Below, in pieces: positions 50,054 through 59,698 of a stretch of 64,000 bases of DNA (the first letter of the stretch is position 1; every line of letters begins with the position of its first letter). Under the pieces are notes generated by a model. It was not told where the DNA came from. It did not search any database and saw nothing but the letters and a program-made list of their open reading frames with translations. Source of the stretch: Actinomycetes bacterium (lineage in GTDB: Bacteria; Actinomycetota; Acidimicrobiia; Acidimicrobiales; Palsa-688); assembly GCA_021850325.1 (NCBI GenBank), contig JAJZMF010000003.1, positions 1-64,000 of the forward strand. Direction: 5' to 3'. The translations under genes and the position numbers were made by a program.

Positions 50054-50985
50054 CCCGTCACCTGGTCGTCGACACCGACACGGCCTCGGACGACGCGGTG
50101 GCGCTGCTCATGGCCGTGGCGAGCCCGGACGTCGTGCTGGACGCCGTCACCGTCGTCGCAGGCAACGTCACTCTCGACAAGGCGGTGAGGAACGCTCTCT
50201 TCACCCTGGACTTCTGTGGTGCCGGCCACGTTCCTGTGCACGCCGGGCTGGAGAGGCCCCTCGTCCGTCCACTGAGCACGGCGAGCGACGTGCACGGGGA
50301 GGACGGCATGGGGGACACGGGGCTGGTGCGTGCCGTGGGCCGGGCAGCCACCGAGCACGCGGTCGACGCCCTGGTGCGCCTCGCCAACGAGGCGCCGGGC
50401 GAGCGGGAGCTGGTGACGCTCGGCCCGCTGACCAACGTGGCAGCGGCCCTTCTGCGGGACAGGCAGCTGCTCACCAAGTACCGACGCACCGTCATGATGG
50501 CCGGCTCTCCCGACTGCGTCGGCAACGTGACGGCCACGGCCGAGTTCAACGTGTGGGCGGACCCCGAGGCGGCCAGCATCGTCCTGGAGGCACCGGGGGA
50601 GCGCGTGCTCGTGGGCTGGAACATAAGCCGGCTGCAGGCCGTCATGGGGCCGGCCGAACACCAGCGCCTGAGCAGCCTGGCCACCCCCCGGGCCAGGTTC
50701 GTGCAGGAAGTCAACGTCAAGGTGGCCGAGTACTGCGCCCGGGTGACGGGCCTGGACGGCTACGACCTGCCCGACCCGGTGGCCATGGCGGTCGCCCTAC
50801 GGCCGGCACTGGTGACCGAGAGCGAGAGGGTGCCTGTCCGGGTGGCGCTCGGTGAGGAGCTGAGAGGGCAGCTGGTGCTCGACCATCGCCGGGGCGCCGG
50901 CGGTCCGGGCGACGTCGAGGTGGTGTGGAGGGTGGACGAAGAGGCCTGGAAAGAGCTGCTCTTCGCAGCCTGCGCGGCAAAGTGA
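50050..50985 (+). CDS. Nucleoside hydrolase (second paralogue, altered active site)
   Basis: 311-residue nucleoside hydrolase homologue. The metal site VVDTDTASDDAVAL is intact, with TVVAGNVTLDKAVRN, TLGPLTNVAAALL and TATAEFNVWADPEAA. It differs from its neighbours where they have MGG (MMAGSPDCVGN here). The His-Asp pair is replaced by LPDPVAMAV: the metal-binding Asp remains but the catalytic His is missing. Purine-specific hydrolases also lack this His, so a different specificity is likely (inference). The gene is chained by GTGA overlaps at both ends. Confidence 0.88.
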   Translation: MTRHLVVDTDTASDDAVALLMAVASPDVVLDAVTVVAGNVTLDKAVRNALFTLDFCGAGHVPVHAGLERPLVRPLSTASDVHGEDGMGDTGLVRAVGRAATEHAVDALVRLANEAPGERELVTLGPLTNVAAALLRDRQLLTKYRRTVMMAGSPDCVGNVTATAEFNVWADPEAASIVLEAPGERVLVGWNISRLQAVMGPAEHQRLSSLATPRARFVQEVNVKVAEYCARVTGLDGYDLPDPVAMAVALRPALVTESERVPVRVALGEELRGQLVLDHRRGAGGPGDVEVVWRVDEEAWKELLFAACAAK

Positions 50986-52160
50986 AGGGCACGGCAGGCC
51001 CGATCGCCCCGGTGGCCCTCAGCGCCACCGAGGTCATCGAACTGGTGCCCAAGGCCGAACTGCACGTTCACCTGCCCGGGTGCGTGAGGCCGGGCACTCT
51101 CGAGGAGCTGAGCCGACGGCACGGCGTCGGCCTGCCGCTGCCCGCTCACGAGCTCTACGGGAGGGTCAACTCGGCGCCTGCGCCCGACGAGGTGGACCGG
51201 GGGCCGTGGTTCCCCCTGTTGCGGGTCTACGAGCTCATATGCCGGTGCCTGCGCACGGCGGACGACTTCGCCCGGGTCGCCTACGAGGCCCTGGTGGACG
51301 CCCACCGCTCCAGCAACGTCGTGCACCAGGAGCTCTCCTTCAGCCCCACCGTGCACATGGCGGACGGGGTGCGCTACCGGGACATGGTGGACGGGCTGGT
51401 GGCCGGGCTGGAGGCGGCGCGCCGGGACCACGGCCTGAGCGGTGTGCTCATCGCGGCCGTCAACCGCGAGGACTCGCCGGCCGTGGCGCTGGACATGGTC
51501 GAGACGGTGGTCGCCCACCGGGTGGACGAGGTGGTCGGGATAGGGCTGGACTTCGACGAGCGCAAGGGCGCTCCGGAGCTCTTCGCCGAGGCGTTCGCGC
51601 TGGCGGGCCGTCACGGCCTGCACCGCACGGCCCACGCAGGCGAGCACGTACCCGGCCCCGCCGGAGCGGCGAACGTGAGGACCTGCGTCGAGCTGCTGGG
51701 CTGCGAGCGGGTGGACCACGGCTACTACGTGCTGGAGGGCCCGGAGGTCGTGCCCTGGGCCCGCGACAGGGGACTTGCCTTCGACGTGGCCTTCACCACC
51801 TCCAGGCGGGCACTGCGGCCCTGGAGGCTGGCGTCGGTGCGGGAGATGCTGCGCCAGGGCCTACGGGTCAACGTGAGCTCGGACGACCCTGCCCTCTTCC
51901 CGACCACCCTGGGCCGGGAGCTGGCCCTGGCCCGTGACGAGCTCGGCCTGGGGGCGGAGGAGATCTTCGCCCTGGTGACCAATGCCGTGGAGGCGTCGTT
52001 CCTGGGGCCCGACCAGAAGAAGTCCCTGCTGGCCCGGGCCGAACTGGTGGCCCGGGGCGACGGGAGCCCTCCGGGGCCGGGCGCCGGCAGGCCGGTCCCG
52101 GGAGAAGGCCCTGATGGCCCGACCGCGCCGGGCGGTGCCGGGTCAGGGCCACCACCTTGA
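50982..52160 (+). CDS. Adenosine deaminase-like enzyme
   Basis: Metal-dependent deaminase of the adenosine/AMP deaminase family (392 residues). It shows KAELHVHLPGCVRPGTLEEL with the first zinc ligands, FDERKGAPELFAEAFALA, TAHAGEHVPG with the catalytic Glu, CERVDHGYYVLE and VSSDDPALFPTTL with the last metal ligand. The usual CPTSN segment reads AFTTSRRAL, so the substrate may not be plain adenosine. GTG 50982 overlaps the previous stop. The last 40 residues are Gly/Pro-rich. Context supports a nucleoside or base substrate. Confidence 0.88.
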   Translation: MKGTAGPIAPVALSATEVIELVPKAELHVHLPGCVRPGTLEELSRRHGVGLPLPAHELYGRVNSAPAPDEVDRGPWFPLLRVYELICRCLRTADDFARVAYEALVDAHRSSNVVHQELSFSPTVHMADGVRYRDMVDGLVAGLEAARRDHGLSGVLIAAVNREDSPAVALDMVETVVAHRVDEVVGIGLDFDERKGAPELFAEAFALAGRHGLHRTAHAGEHVPGPAGAANVRTCVELLGCERVDHGYYVLEGPEVVPWARDRGLAFDVAFTTSRRALRPWRLASVREMLRQGLRVNVSSDDPALFPTTLGRELALARDELGLGAEEIFALVTNAVEASFLGPDQKKSLLARAELVARGDGSPPGPGAGRPVPGEGPDGPTAPGGAGSGPPP

Positions 52161-52188
52161 CCCGGCGCAAGGAAGGACAACAGGTCCC

Positions 52189-53169
52189 ATGGTGAAAAAA
52201 GTGATCCTGGACGTGGACACCGGCAGCGACGACGCGGTGGCGATAATGTTCGCCGCCCTGCACCCCGGAACGGAGCTGCTGGGCGTGACGACGGTCAACG
52301 GCAACGTCCCGCTGGTGAACACCACCGACAACTCGCTGCGGGTGCTGGACCACATAGGGGCGGGCGAGGTCGGGGTGCACGCCGGGTTGTCGCGCCCACT
52401 GGTGCGCCACGACTTCCCCGCCCCCAAGCGGTTCGTCCGCGACTCGGACCGCGACATGCACGGTACCGAGCTGCCGTTGCCCGCCCCCACCTCGCGGGCC
52501 CACCCGCTGGGAGCGGTGGAGTACATCGTCCAGACGGCCAGGGCGCTGCCCGGCGAGGTGACCCTGGTCCCAGTGGGGCCGCTGAGCAACATCGCGGCCG
52601 CTCTGGCGGTCGCTCCAGACCTGGTCGAGCTGGTGCCCGAGGTGGTGGTCATGGGCGGGGCGCACCAGTTCGGCAACGAGACCCCGGCGGCGGAGTTCAA
52701 CATCTGGGCGGACCCCGAGGCGGCCGACATGGTGCTCTCGGCCGGCTTCGCCAAGCTGACCCTGGTACCCCTGGACGCCACCCACCAGGCGCTGGTGTCA
52801 CTGGCGGATGTGGAGCGCCTCGCCGGGTTGGGGACGCCGGCCGGCGAGGCGGCGGCGAAGCTGGTCCAGAGACGGATCAGCGCCTATGCCGCCGCCGGAG
52901 CAACGGGCCGCGACGACGCGGCACCTGTCCACGACGCCCTGTGCACGGCCTACCTGGTCCGTCCCGAGGTCATAAGCACCAGGCCGGTGCACGTGACGGT
53001 GGAGACCAGGGGGGACCGGACGGTCGGCCGCACGGTCATGGACCTGCGCTCGGGGACGACTGCCGTGCCCAACTGTGACGTGGCCTTCGGGGCCGACGCC
53101 GCCCTGTTCAACCAGCTCCTCCTGGAGACCTTCGCCCACCGCAGGGGGCAGGCGGGCTCCGAGCCCTAG
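52189..53169 (+). CDS. Inosine-uridine-type nucleoside hydrolase (third paralogue)
   Basis: 326-residue nucleoside hydrolase. The metal site is ILDVDTGSDDAVAIM, followed by GVTTVNGNVPLVNTTDNSLR, LVPVGPLSNIAAALA, VMGGAHQFGNETPAAEFNI and WADPEAADMVL. DDAAPVHDALCTAYL has the His-Asp pair, as in the first paralogue. GGAAGGAC lies ahead of ATG 52189, 28 bases after the deaminase gene. Three distinct hydrolases in one cluster suggest coverage of several nucleosides. Confidence 0.93.
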   Translation: MVKKVILDVDTGSDDAVAIMFAALHPGTELLGVTTVNGNVPLVNTTDNSLRVLDHIGAGEVGVHAGLSRPLVRHDFPAPKRFVRDSDRDMHGTELPLPAPTSRAHPLGAVEYIVQTARALPGEVTLVPVGPLSNIAAALAVAPDLVELVPEVVVMGGAHQFGNETPAAEFNIWADPEAADMVLSAGFAKLTLVPLDATHQALVSLADVERLAGLGTPAGEAAAKLVQRRISAYAAAGATGRDDAAPVHDALCTAYLVRPEVISTRPVHVTVETRGDRTVGRTVMDLRSGTTAVPNCDVAFGADAALFNQLLLETFAHRRGQAGSEP

Positions 53170-53257
53170 GGCCGGGAGCTACTGCGCCGTCCGTGGCGCA
53201 CGACGCCAGGGCCGCTCGGGCCGGGGACCACGGTGGCGACCGCCGGTGCCCGGCCCC

Positions 53258-53297
53258 TACCATGCAGCCGTCAGATGTAGCAGCTCGTACCAAGGAG
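53258..53297 (+). promoter_or_regulatory. Promoter box and ribosome binding site of the amidohydrolase gene
   Basis: TACCAT (53258-53263) resembles the -10 of the lacI-type gene. AAGGAG (53292-53297) is a strong ribosome binding site seven bases before CTG 53305. An in-frame TAG at 53278-53280 excludes starts further upstream. Confidence 0.45.
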
Positions 53298-53304
53298 CAC
53301 GGCC

Positions 53305-54498
53305 CTGCGTATCGAAGGCATCTCGGTGTGGGACGGCCGGCGCCACCTGGGGCCGTGCACCGTCGAGTGGGACGGTGCGGTGCTCACCGCCCTCACCCCG
53401 GTGGCGGAGGACCGTCACCCCGGGCTGTGCGTCGTCCCCGGCCTGGTCGACACCCACGTGCACCTGGTGGGCCACGCCGGCCCCGGCCAGGCCGACTTCG
53501 CCACGTGGCCGCTGACCACCACTGCGTCCGAACAGGTGCTGCACGGGTTGGCCCATGCCTACCAGGCAGTGCGCCAGGGCGTGACCACCATGCGCGACAT
53601 GGCGGCCGGCGAGGCCCAGATCGCCCTGCGCCGGGCTTTTGACCAGGGGTTGCTGGACGGCCCCCGCCTGGTCGTGCACTGCGTGGTGGGCATGACCGGT
53701 GGCCACGTCGACCTGTTCACCCCCCCGGCCGTGGGGGCACGCCCGCCCACGGCGGACGGCGAGGACGAGTGCCGGCGCCTCGTGCGCACCTGGGCCCGGG
53801 CCGGCACCGACGGCATCAAGATCACGACCAGCGGCGGGGTGCTCTCCATGGGCGACCGCAGCGAATGGCGCAACTACACCAGGGCCGAAGTCCGGGCCAT
53901 CGTGGACGAGGCGCACGCCCTGGGCCTGCCGGTGGCGGCGCACGCCCACACCGAGGCCGGTGTGCAGGTTGCCCTGGAGGAGGGGGTGGACTCCATCGAG
54001 CACGGGACGCTGATGACCGAGGAGCAGGCCAGACGGGCCGCGGCGCAGGGCACCACGGTCGCCCCCACCCTGCTCATCAACGAGGTCATCGCCAACGGCG
54101 CCGTCCCCGTGCCCGATGAGGCCAGGGCCAAGGCGGCCCGGCTCGTCGCCCTGCGGGACGAAAGGCTGCGCCGGGCGGTCGAGGTGGGTGCCGAGTTCGT
54201 GCTCGGCACGGACGCCAACGGCCACCATGTGGCCTTCGGGGACCAGATGGCCGAGGTGCGCCGGATGGACGAGGTGCTCCACCTGGGGCCGGAGCGCGCC
54301 CTGCGGGCCGCCACGTCGCGGGCCGCCGCCGTGGTCGGGCTGGGCGACGTGGTGGGCACCCTGGCCCCCGCCTTCGGGGCCGACCTGCTGGTCATGCGGG
54401 GCCGCCCTTGGGAGGACATCGCCCACCTGGCCACGGACCGGCTGGTGGCCGTGGTCTCCCGGGGCCGCTTGGCGGCCGGGGAGCTGCCGCAGCCCTGA
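53305..54498 (+). CDS. Metal-dependent amidohydrolase (imidazolonepropionase/prolidase-like)
   Basis: Amidohydrolase-superfamily enzyme. Zinc ligands are in GLVDTHVHLVGHAG, the carboxylated Lys is in GTDGIKITTSGG, further His ligands are in VAAHAHTEAGV and DSIEHGTLM, and the Asp ligand is in VLGTDANG. The C-terminal GTLAPAFGADLLVMRGRP completes the composite domain. It is closest to the COG1228 group of cyclic amide hydrolases and Xaa-Pro peptidases; a role in base breakdown is only inferred from position. The first beta strand LRIEGISVWDG needs a start before GTG 53326; CTG 53305 fits the ribosome binding site. Confidence 0.83.
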   Translation: MRIEGISVWDGRRHLGPCTVEWDGAVLTALTPVAEDRHPGLCVVPGLVDTHVHLVGHAGPGQADFATWPLTTTASEQVLHGLAHAYQAVRQGVTTMRDMAAGEAQIALRRAFDQGLLDGPRLVVHCVVGMTGGHVDLFTPPAVGARPPTADGEDECRRLVRTWARAGTDGIKITTSGGVLSMGDRSEWRNYTRAEVRAIVDEAHALGLPVAAHAHTEAGVQVALEEGVDSIEHGTLMTEEQARRAAAQGTTVAPTLLINEVIANGAVPVPDEARAKAARLVALRDERLRRAVEVGAEFVLGTDANGHHVAFGDQMAEVRRMDEVLHLGPERALRAATSRAAAVVGLGDVVGTLAPAFGADLLVMRGRPWEDIAHLATDRLVAVVSRGRLAAGELPQP

Positions 54499-54520
54499 GC
54501 GCCCCGGCCGGCAGCCCGGT

Positions 54521-55174
54521 TCAGAGCGTGCCGAAGAGCCGGTCCCCGAAGTCGCCCAGGCCGGGCACGATGTAGGCGTGGCTGTCGAGGCCCTCGTCCA
54601 CCGAGGCCGTCACCACCCGCACCGAGGGGTGCTGTTCGTGGAGCTTGGCGATGCCCTCGGGCGCCGACACCACCGATAGCAGGGTTATGTCGTCCGCCCC
54701 CGCCTGTTCGAGGGACCGGCAGGCGGCGGACGCCGAGGCGCCGGTCGCCAGCATGGGGTCCAGCAGGAGCACGGCCCGGTCCTCCAGGGGAGGGAGCTTG
54801 GAGTAGTAGAGCGAGGGCTCGAAGGTGGCGTGGTCCCTCTCCAGGCCCACGTAGCCCACCGTGACCTCGGGGAAGAGCTCGGTCACGGCTTCCAGCATCC
54901 CCAGTCCTGCCCGCAGCACGGGGACGGCCACCAGGGGCTTGGCCAGGTGCACGCCGCGGGTGACGGTGAGGGGGGTGCGCACCTCGGTCTGCGCGGTGGG
55001 CACCGACCGGGTGGCCTCCATGCACAGCAGCAGGGCCAGCCGCTTGGCCAGCAGCCGGAACAGCGGCGGCGGCGTCGAGGCGTCGCGCAGCGAGGTGAGC
55101 AGCGATGCGGCCAGGGGATGGTCGAGGACCTGCGTGGTCCCGGTGGGACGTACGGCCGGGGACCGGGTGTTCAC
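54521..55174 (-). CDS. upp: Uracil phosphoribosyltransferase
   Basis: Converts uracil and PRPP to UMP. The 217-residue product, near the usual 209, has VPVLRAGLGMLEAVTELFPE, the PRPP-binding loop LLLDPMLATGASASAACRSL, LLSVVSAPEGIAKLHEQHP and the C-terminal uracil-binding YIVPGLGDFGDRLFGTL. It converges on the amidohydrolase gene and would recapture uracil released by PsuG or the nucleoside hydrolases. GTG 55174 is preferred; the frame remains open upstream but is unlike Upp. A TAGATT -10-like box lies about 100 bases upstream in the 203-base gap. Confidence 0.94.
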   Translation of the reverse strand: MNTRSPAVRPTGTTQVLDHPLAASLLTSLRDASTPPPLFRLLAKRLALLLCMEATRSVPTAQTEVRTPLTVTRGVHLAKPLVAVPVLRAGLGMLEAVTELFPEVTVGYVGLERDHATFEPSLYYSKLPPLEDRAVLLLDPMLATGASASAACRSLEQAGADDITLLSVVSAPEGIAKLHEQHPSVRVVTASVDEGLDSHAYIVPGLGDFGDRLFGTL

Positions 55175-55377
55175 GGCCGCGCCGCCTTTGCGCTCAAGCG
55201 GGGCGCCGGCTGAGCGCGCCGGGCGTGGGGCGGGCATGCCAGGTGTGTCGTCTCGGCGCTCATCGGGCACAAATCTAGGCCTGCCCGGGCCCCCTCGGCC
55301 CGTCCGATGGGAGGGCACCCTCGAGGGTCGGCGTCCCGGCCCGGGAGCGGAAGGCGGGCCCGCCCGGGGACGGCCGC

Positions 55378-55695
55378 TCAGTGCCGGCGCCGGGCATGCA
55401 CCACGGAAGCGGCGAGCAGGACCACGACCAGGGACGGGAACGCCCCGATGGCGACGGCGTTGAGCGACGCCGCCCTCTCCAGCAGCCAGAGGACGCCGAT
55501 GAGGGCAAGGACGCCGAGGAAGAACTCGGGCGTGTCGCTCACCAGGAAGTCCCACCAGAAGGCCCCGAAGGCCCGGGTTGCCCGCCAGGCCAGGTTGGGC
55601 CGGGCACGTGGGTCGCGGGCGACGGAGACCTCCCGTGCGGTCGTGGTGCCCGGCCCCTGCGAGCTGAGCTCTGTGGTACCGGACGGCTCAGGCAC
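55378..55695 (-). CDS. Small membrane protein of unknown function
   Basis: 105-residue protein. A soluble N-terminal 40 residues precede two hydrophobic segments, FFLGVLALIGVLWLLERAAS and AIGAFPSLVVVLLAASVVHA. No family was recognised. GTG 55695 overlaps the end of the COG4280-type gene by 8 bases, so it is the second gene of that operon. It may be a partner subunit of the upstream membrane protein (inference). Confidence 0.65.
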   Translation of the reverse strand: MPEPSGTTELSSQGPGTTTAREVSVARDPRARPNLAWRATRAFGAFWWDFLVSDTPEFFLGVLALIGVLWLLERAASLNAVAIGAFPSLVVVLLAASVVHARRRH

Positions 55696-56458
55696 CTACC
55701 GGCTCCCCGGTGACCGAAGTGCGGGCGCCGGGCCGGGCCAACTGCACCATGCCCCAGGTCAGGACGGCGTAGATGCCCACGAGCGCGGGTATGGCCAGGT
55801 CCGCCCCGGGCCAGTGCACGCCCATCCCCTCACCGGTCCAGAAGGTGCCGAAGGACACCAGCATCAGGCCGACGACGGTCTTCATGGCGTTCTCGGGCAC
55901 GTTCGTGAGGTGCCTGGCCACCACCAGGCCCACCATGGCGACGACCAGCACGGCCGCCCCGGCGGCGGCGCTGGCCAGGCCCAGTTGGTGGTCCCCGCCG
56001 CCCAGGCCGAGCACGATGATCGCGACCTCCAGGCCCTCGAGGAAGGTCCCTTTGAAGGCCACCACGAAGCCCTGGGAGTCCCGCCCGCCCCGGCTGGCGG
56101 CACCGCCGGCACCCGAGAGGGCGTCGACCTGCTTACGGTAGATGACCTCCTCGTCGTGCTTGGCCTTCAGGCCGACGGCCCGCAGCACGGCCTTGCGGAG
56201 CCACTGGAGGCCGAACACGAGCAGCATGGCTCCCACCACCGCCCTCAGTACGTCGATGGGCACCAGGTAGACGAGGGCCGGGCCGAGGGCGCCGATGATC
56301 ACCACCAGGATCCCCAGGGCGACGGCGGTGCCCTCCAGGGCGGAGCGCCAGCCCCGCGAGACGCCGGCGGCCACGATGATGGTGAGCGCCTCCACGGCCT
56401 CCACCAGGCTGCCGAGGAAGACGGCCACCATGAGGGTCACTGCGCTCGAGGTGTGCAT
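55688..56458 (-). CDS. COG4280-type membrane protein with two ExxE motifs
   Basis: 256-residue polytopic protein with about seven helices. Two symmetric motifs stand out: SLVEAVEALTIIVAAG in the first helix and GTFLEGLEVAIIVLGLGGG in the second half. They resemble the paired REGLE motifs of FTR1 iron permeases, though without the Arg. The family is a predicted membrane protein of unknown function. ATG 56458 follows GGGAG. Its location beside a ferric-type ABC importer on the same strand makes metal transport a reasonable hypothesis. Confidence 0.75.
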   Translation of the reverse strand: MHTSSAVTLMVAVFLGSLVEAVEALTIIVAAGVSRGWRSALEGTAVALGILVVIIGALGPALVYLVPIDVLRAVVGAMLLVFGLQWLRKAVLRAVGLKAKHDEEVIYRKQVDALSGAGGAASRGGRDSQGFVVAFKGTFLEGLEVAIIVLGLGGGDHQLGLASAAAGAAVLVVAMVGLVVARHLTNVPENAMKTVVGLMLVSFGTFWTGEGMGVHWPGADLAIPALVGIYAVLTWGMVQLARPGARTSVTGEPVGA

Positions 56459-56510
56459 TGCGGGCTCCCAACTGTTGTTCTTCGGACATTCTGCCAGCAG
56501 CAAAGGCGTA

Positions 56511-56527
56511 ACCCGTCCCGGACGGGT
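56511..56527 (-). terminator. Inverted repeat after the ferric-type ABC operon
   Basis: ACCCGTCC, one base, GGACGGGT form a perfect 8-base dyad 23 bases after the ATPase stop, read on the minus strand. A moderately T-rich TTACGCCTTTG follows. It is probably a terminator; an operator for the downstream COG4280 operon is the alternative. Confidence 0.5.
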
Positions 56528-56549
56528 ACTGCGACGGACGTCTCCCGCT

Positions 56550-57738
<1,189 letters not shown>

Positions 57739-57746
<8 letters not shown>

Positions 57747-59550
57747 TTCTGCGGGCTCCTCCTATGTGCTGCCAGCCCTTGGGGGCCAGGAGACGGAAAG
57801 CTCCCAGTACCACGCCGATCACCACGAACACGGCGAGGACCGCTATGACGATCATGGCTGTACCGATGTCGTAGTGGTAGTTGCCCAGGTAGTTGTTGAT
57901 GGCGACCGACACGGGCTCCTCCCCGGGAGGGTAGAGAAGCTGGGATATCGGCAGTTCGAAAAAGGTCTTGGCGAAGGTGAGCAGCCAGGCGAAGACCAGC
58001 ACCTTGGACACCAGGGGTACGTAGGCCGAGCGCCAGGCACTGAGGGCGCGTGCCCCGTGCACGCGTGCCGCTTCGAGCAGCGAGCCATGGACCTGTGCCA
58101 CCGGCCCCATCATGAGCCGGGACTGGGTGGGTAGCGAGGTGGCCAGGTAGCCCATCACCAGCAGGGGCAGGGTCTCGTAGAGGTCGAGGCCGAAGCGGGA
58201 GGCGATGGGGAGGTTGAAGGCGAATATGTAGCCGGCACCGAGGACGATGCCGGGCAGTGCGATCGACCCCAGGAGGAAGAGGTCGCCGACCCTGGTGAGA
58301 CGCCCGGGCCGCCGGGCGGCCAGGAGGCGGGCGACGGCCAGGCCGAGTACGGCGGTCACGGTCGCCGTTATGGCTGCCATCTCCGTTGACAGCATGACCG
58401 GTGACAGCAGCGTGGTGGCGCCCTCCATGGTGGCATGACCGATCTGCTGGGAGCCGCTGAAGACCTCACGGTAGGCGTACAGGGAGATGGACTGGGGGGC
58501 CACGGGCGAGCCCAGGTTGCGCACGAAGCTGCCGACGATGGCCCCCAGGGTGGGCGCGCCGAGCGCCAGGAGGAAGTACAGGCCGATCACCGATGTGAGC
58601 GCCCACCTGGCGCGCGCCCGCAGGCGCAGCCGGGTGGCGGAGCGGGTGCGGCCGTTGAGGATGGCGTAGGACCGGCCCCTGGTCACCCGGGCCTGGAGGG
58701 CGAGCGGCACGGCGGCCGACAGCAGCAGCATCCACGAAAGCACCGACGCCACGCCGAACTGCGCCGGCATGCTGTCTATGGCCTGGTAGATCCGGTAGGT
58801 GGCCATGGGGAAGTTCGACTGGAAGGCCAGGGTGGACGACACCCCGAAGTCGCTCATGGTCTCGGCGAAGACGATGGCGATGGTGGCCAGGACGGCAGGC
58901 GCGAGCATGGGCACCACGACACGCAGGGTGGCCAGGCGCCCTCCGCCGTGCACGCGTGCCGCTTCCTCGAACTGGCTGCCCAGGCCGGCCAGGGCCGGGG
59001 CGATGGCCAGGTAGGCAAAGGGGGCGTTGGTGAGCGAAAGGACGTAGACCACGCCTGCCGGGCCGAAGAAGAGGTGATAGGCCCAGAGCGACGGGACACC
59101 CATCTGGTAGAGCACCCCATGGGGCTCGAGGAGGAACTGCCAGCCCTCGGCCATGAGGTAGGTGGGCACGAGCAGCAGGCCCCACATGAGGGCCGGCCAG
59201 AGGCGCCGGCCGGCCACGTTGGTACGTGCCACCACCCAGGCCAGGCCACCTCCCACCACGAGGTCGATGGCGCACACGGCCACGCTGACCCAGAGGGAGT
59301 TGAACAGTCCCCGGAAGACGCTCCCGCTGAAGGCCTGCGTGAGGTTCGAGAACGTGAACCAGGCAGTGCCCTGGCCGAAGAGCCGGGGCATGAAGCCGAG
59401 CAGGAGGAACGCCCCTACCGGGACCAGGACCAGGAAGCCCAGCACGGCCCAGACGACGGTGGGCCCTCCTGAACGACGGAGCAGGCCGGCGAGCGAGGCC
59501 GTACGTCCGGGCGTTCTGCGTACCACGGCGGGCACAGGGACTGATGTCAT
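57739..59550 (-). CDS. Ferric-type ABC importer, fused double permease (FbpB-like)
   Basis: 603-residue permease made of two homologous six-helix halves, the FbpB arrangement. Each half has its EAA loop: LGSQFEEAARVHGGGRLATL in the first and VHGSLLEAARVHGARALSAW in the second. The first half begins with a single helix (VVWAVLGFLVLVPVGAFLLL) and a large outer loop. It is coupled to the ATPase by an 8-base overlap. It forms one transporter with the binding protein encoded 148 bases upstream. Confidence 0.93.
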
Positions 59551-59628
59551 CGGTGGGCTGGCTCCGGTGTCGGGATCGGTGCAAGGGCCGGGGTCGGTCG
59601 GCTCCCCGGCTCGCAGGGGGGCTTACAG

Positions 59629-59665
59629 GCCGAAAGGCCAGCCCCCGCGGAGCTGGCCTTCCGGC
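59629..59665 (-). terminator. Strong hairpin between binding-protein and permease genes
   Basis: GCCGAAAGGCCAGC (59629-59642) pairs with GCTGGCCTTCCGGC (59652-59665), 13 of 14 positions, with a 9-base loop. It lies 33 bases after the binding-protein stop. In such operons this type of hairpin stabilises the binding-protein mRNA or limits read-through. Confidence 0.65.
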
Positions 59666-59698
59666 TCGTGGCAGCAGGCACGTGGCCTGCGGGCGCGC

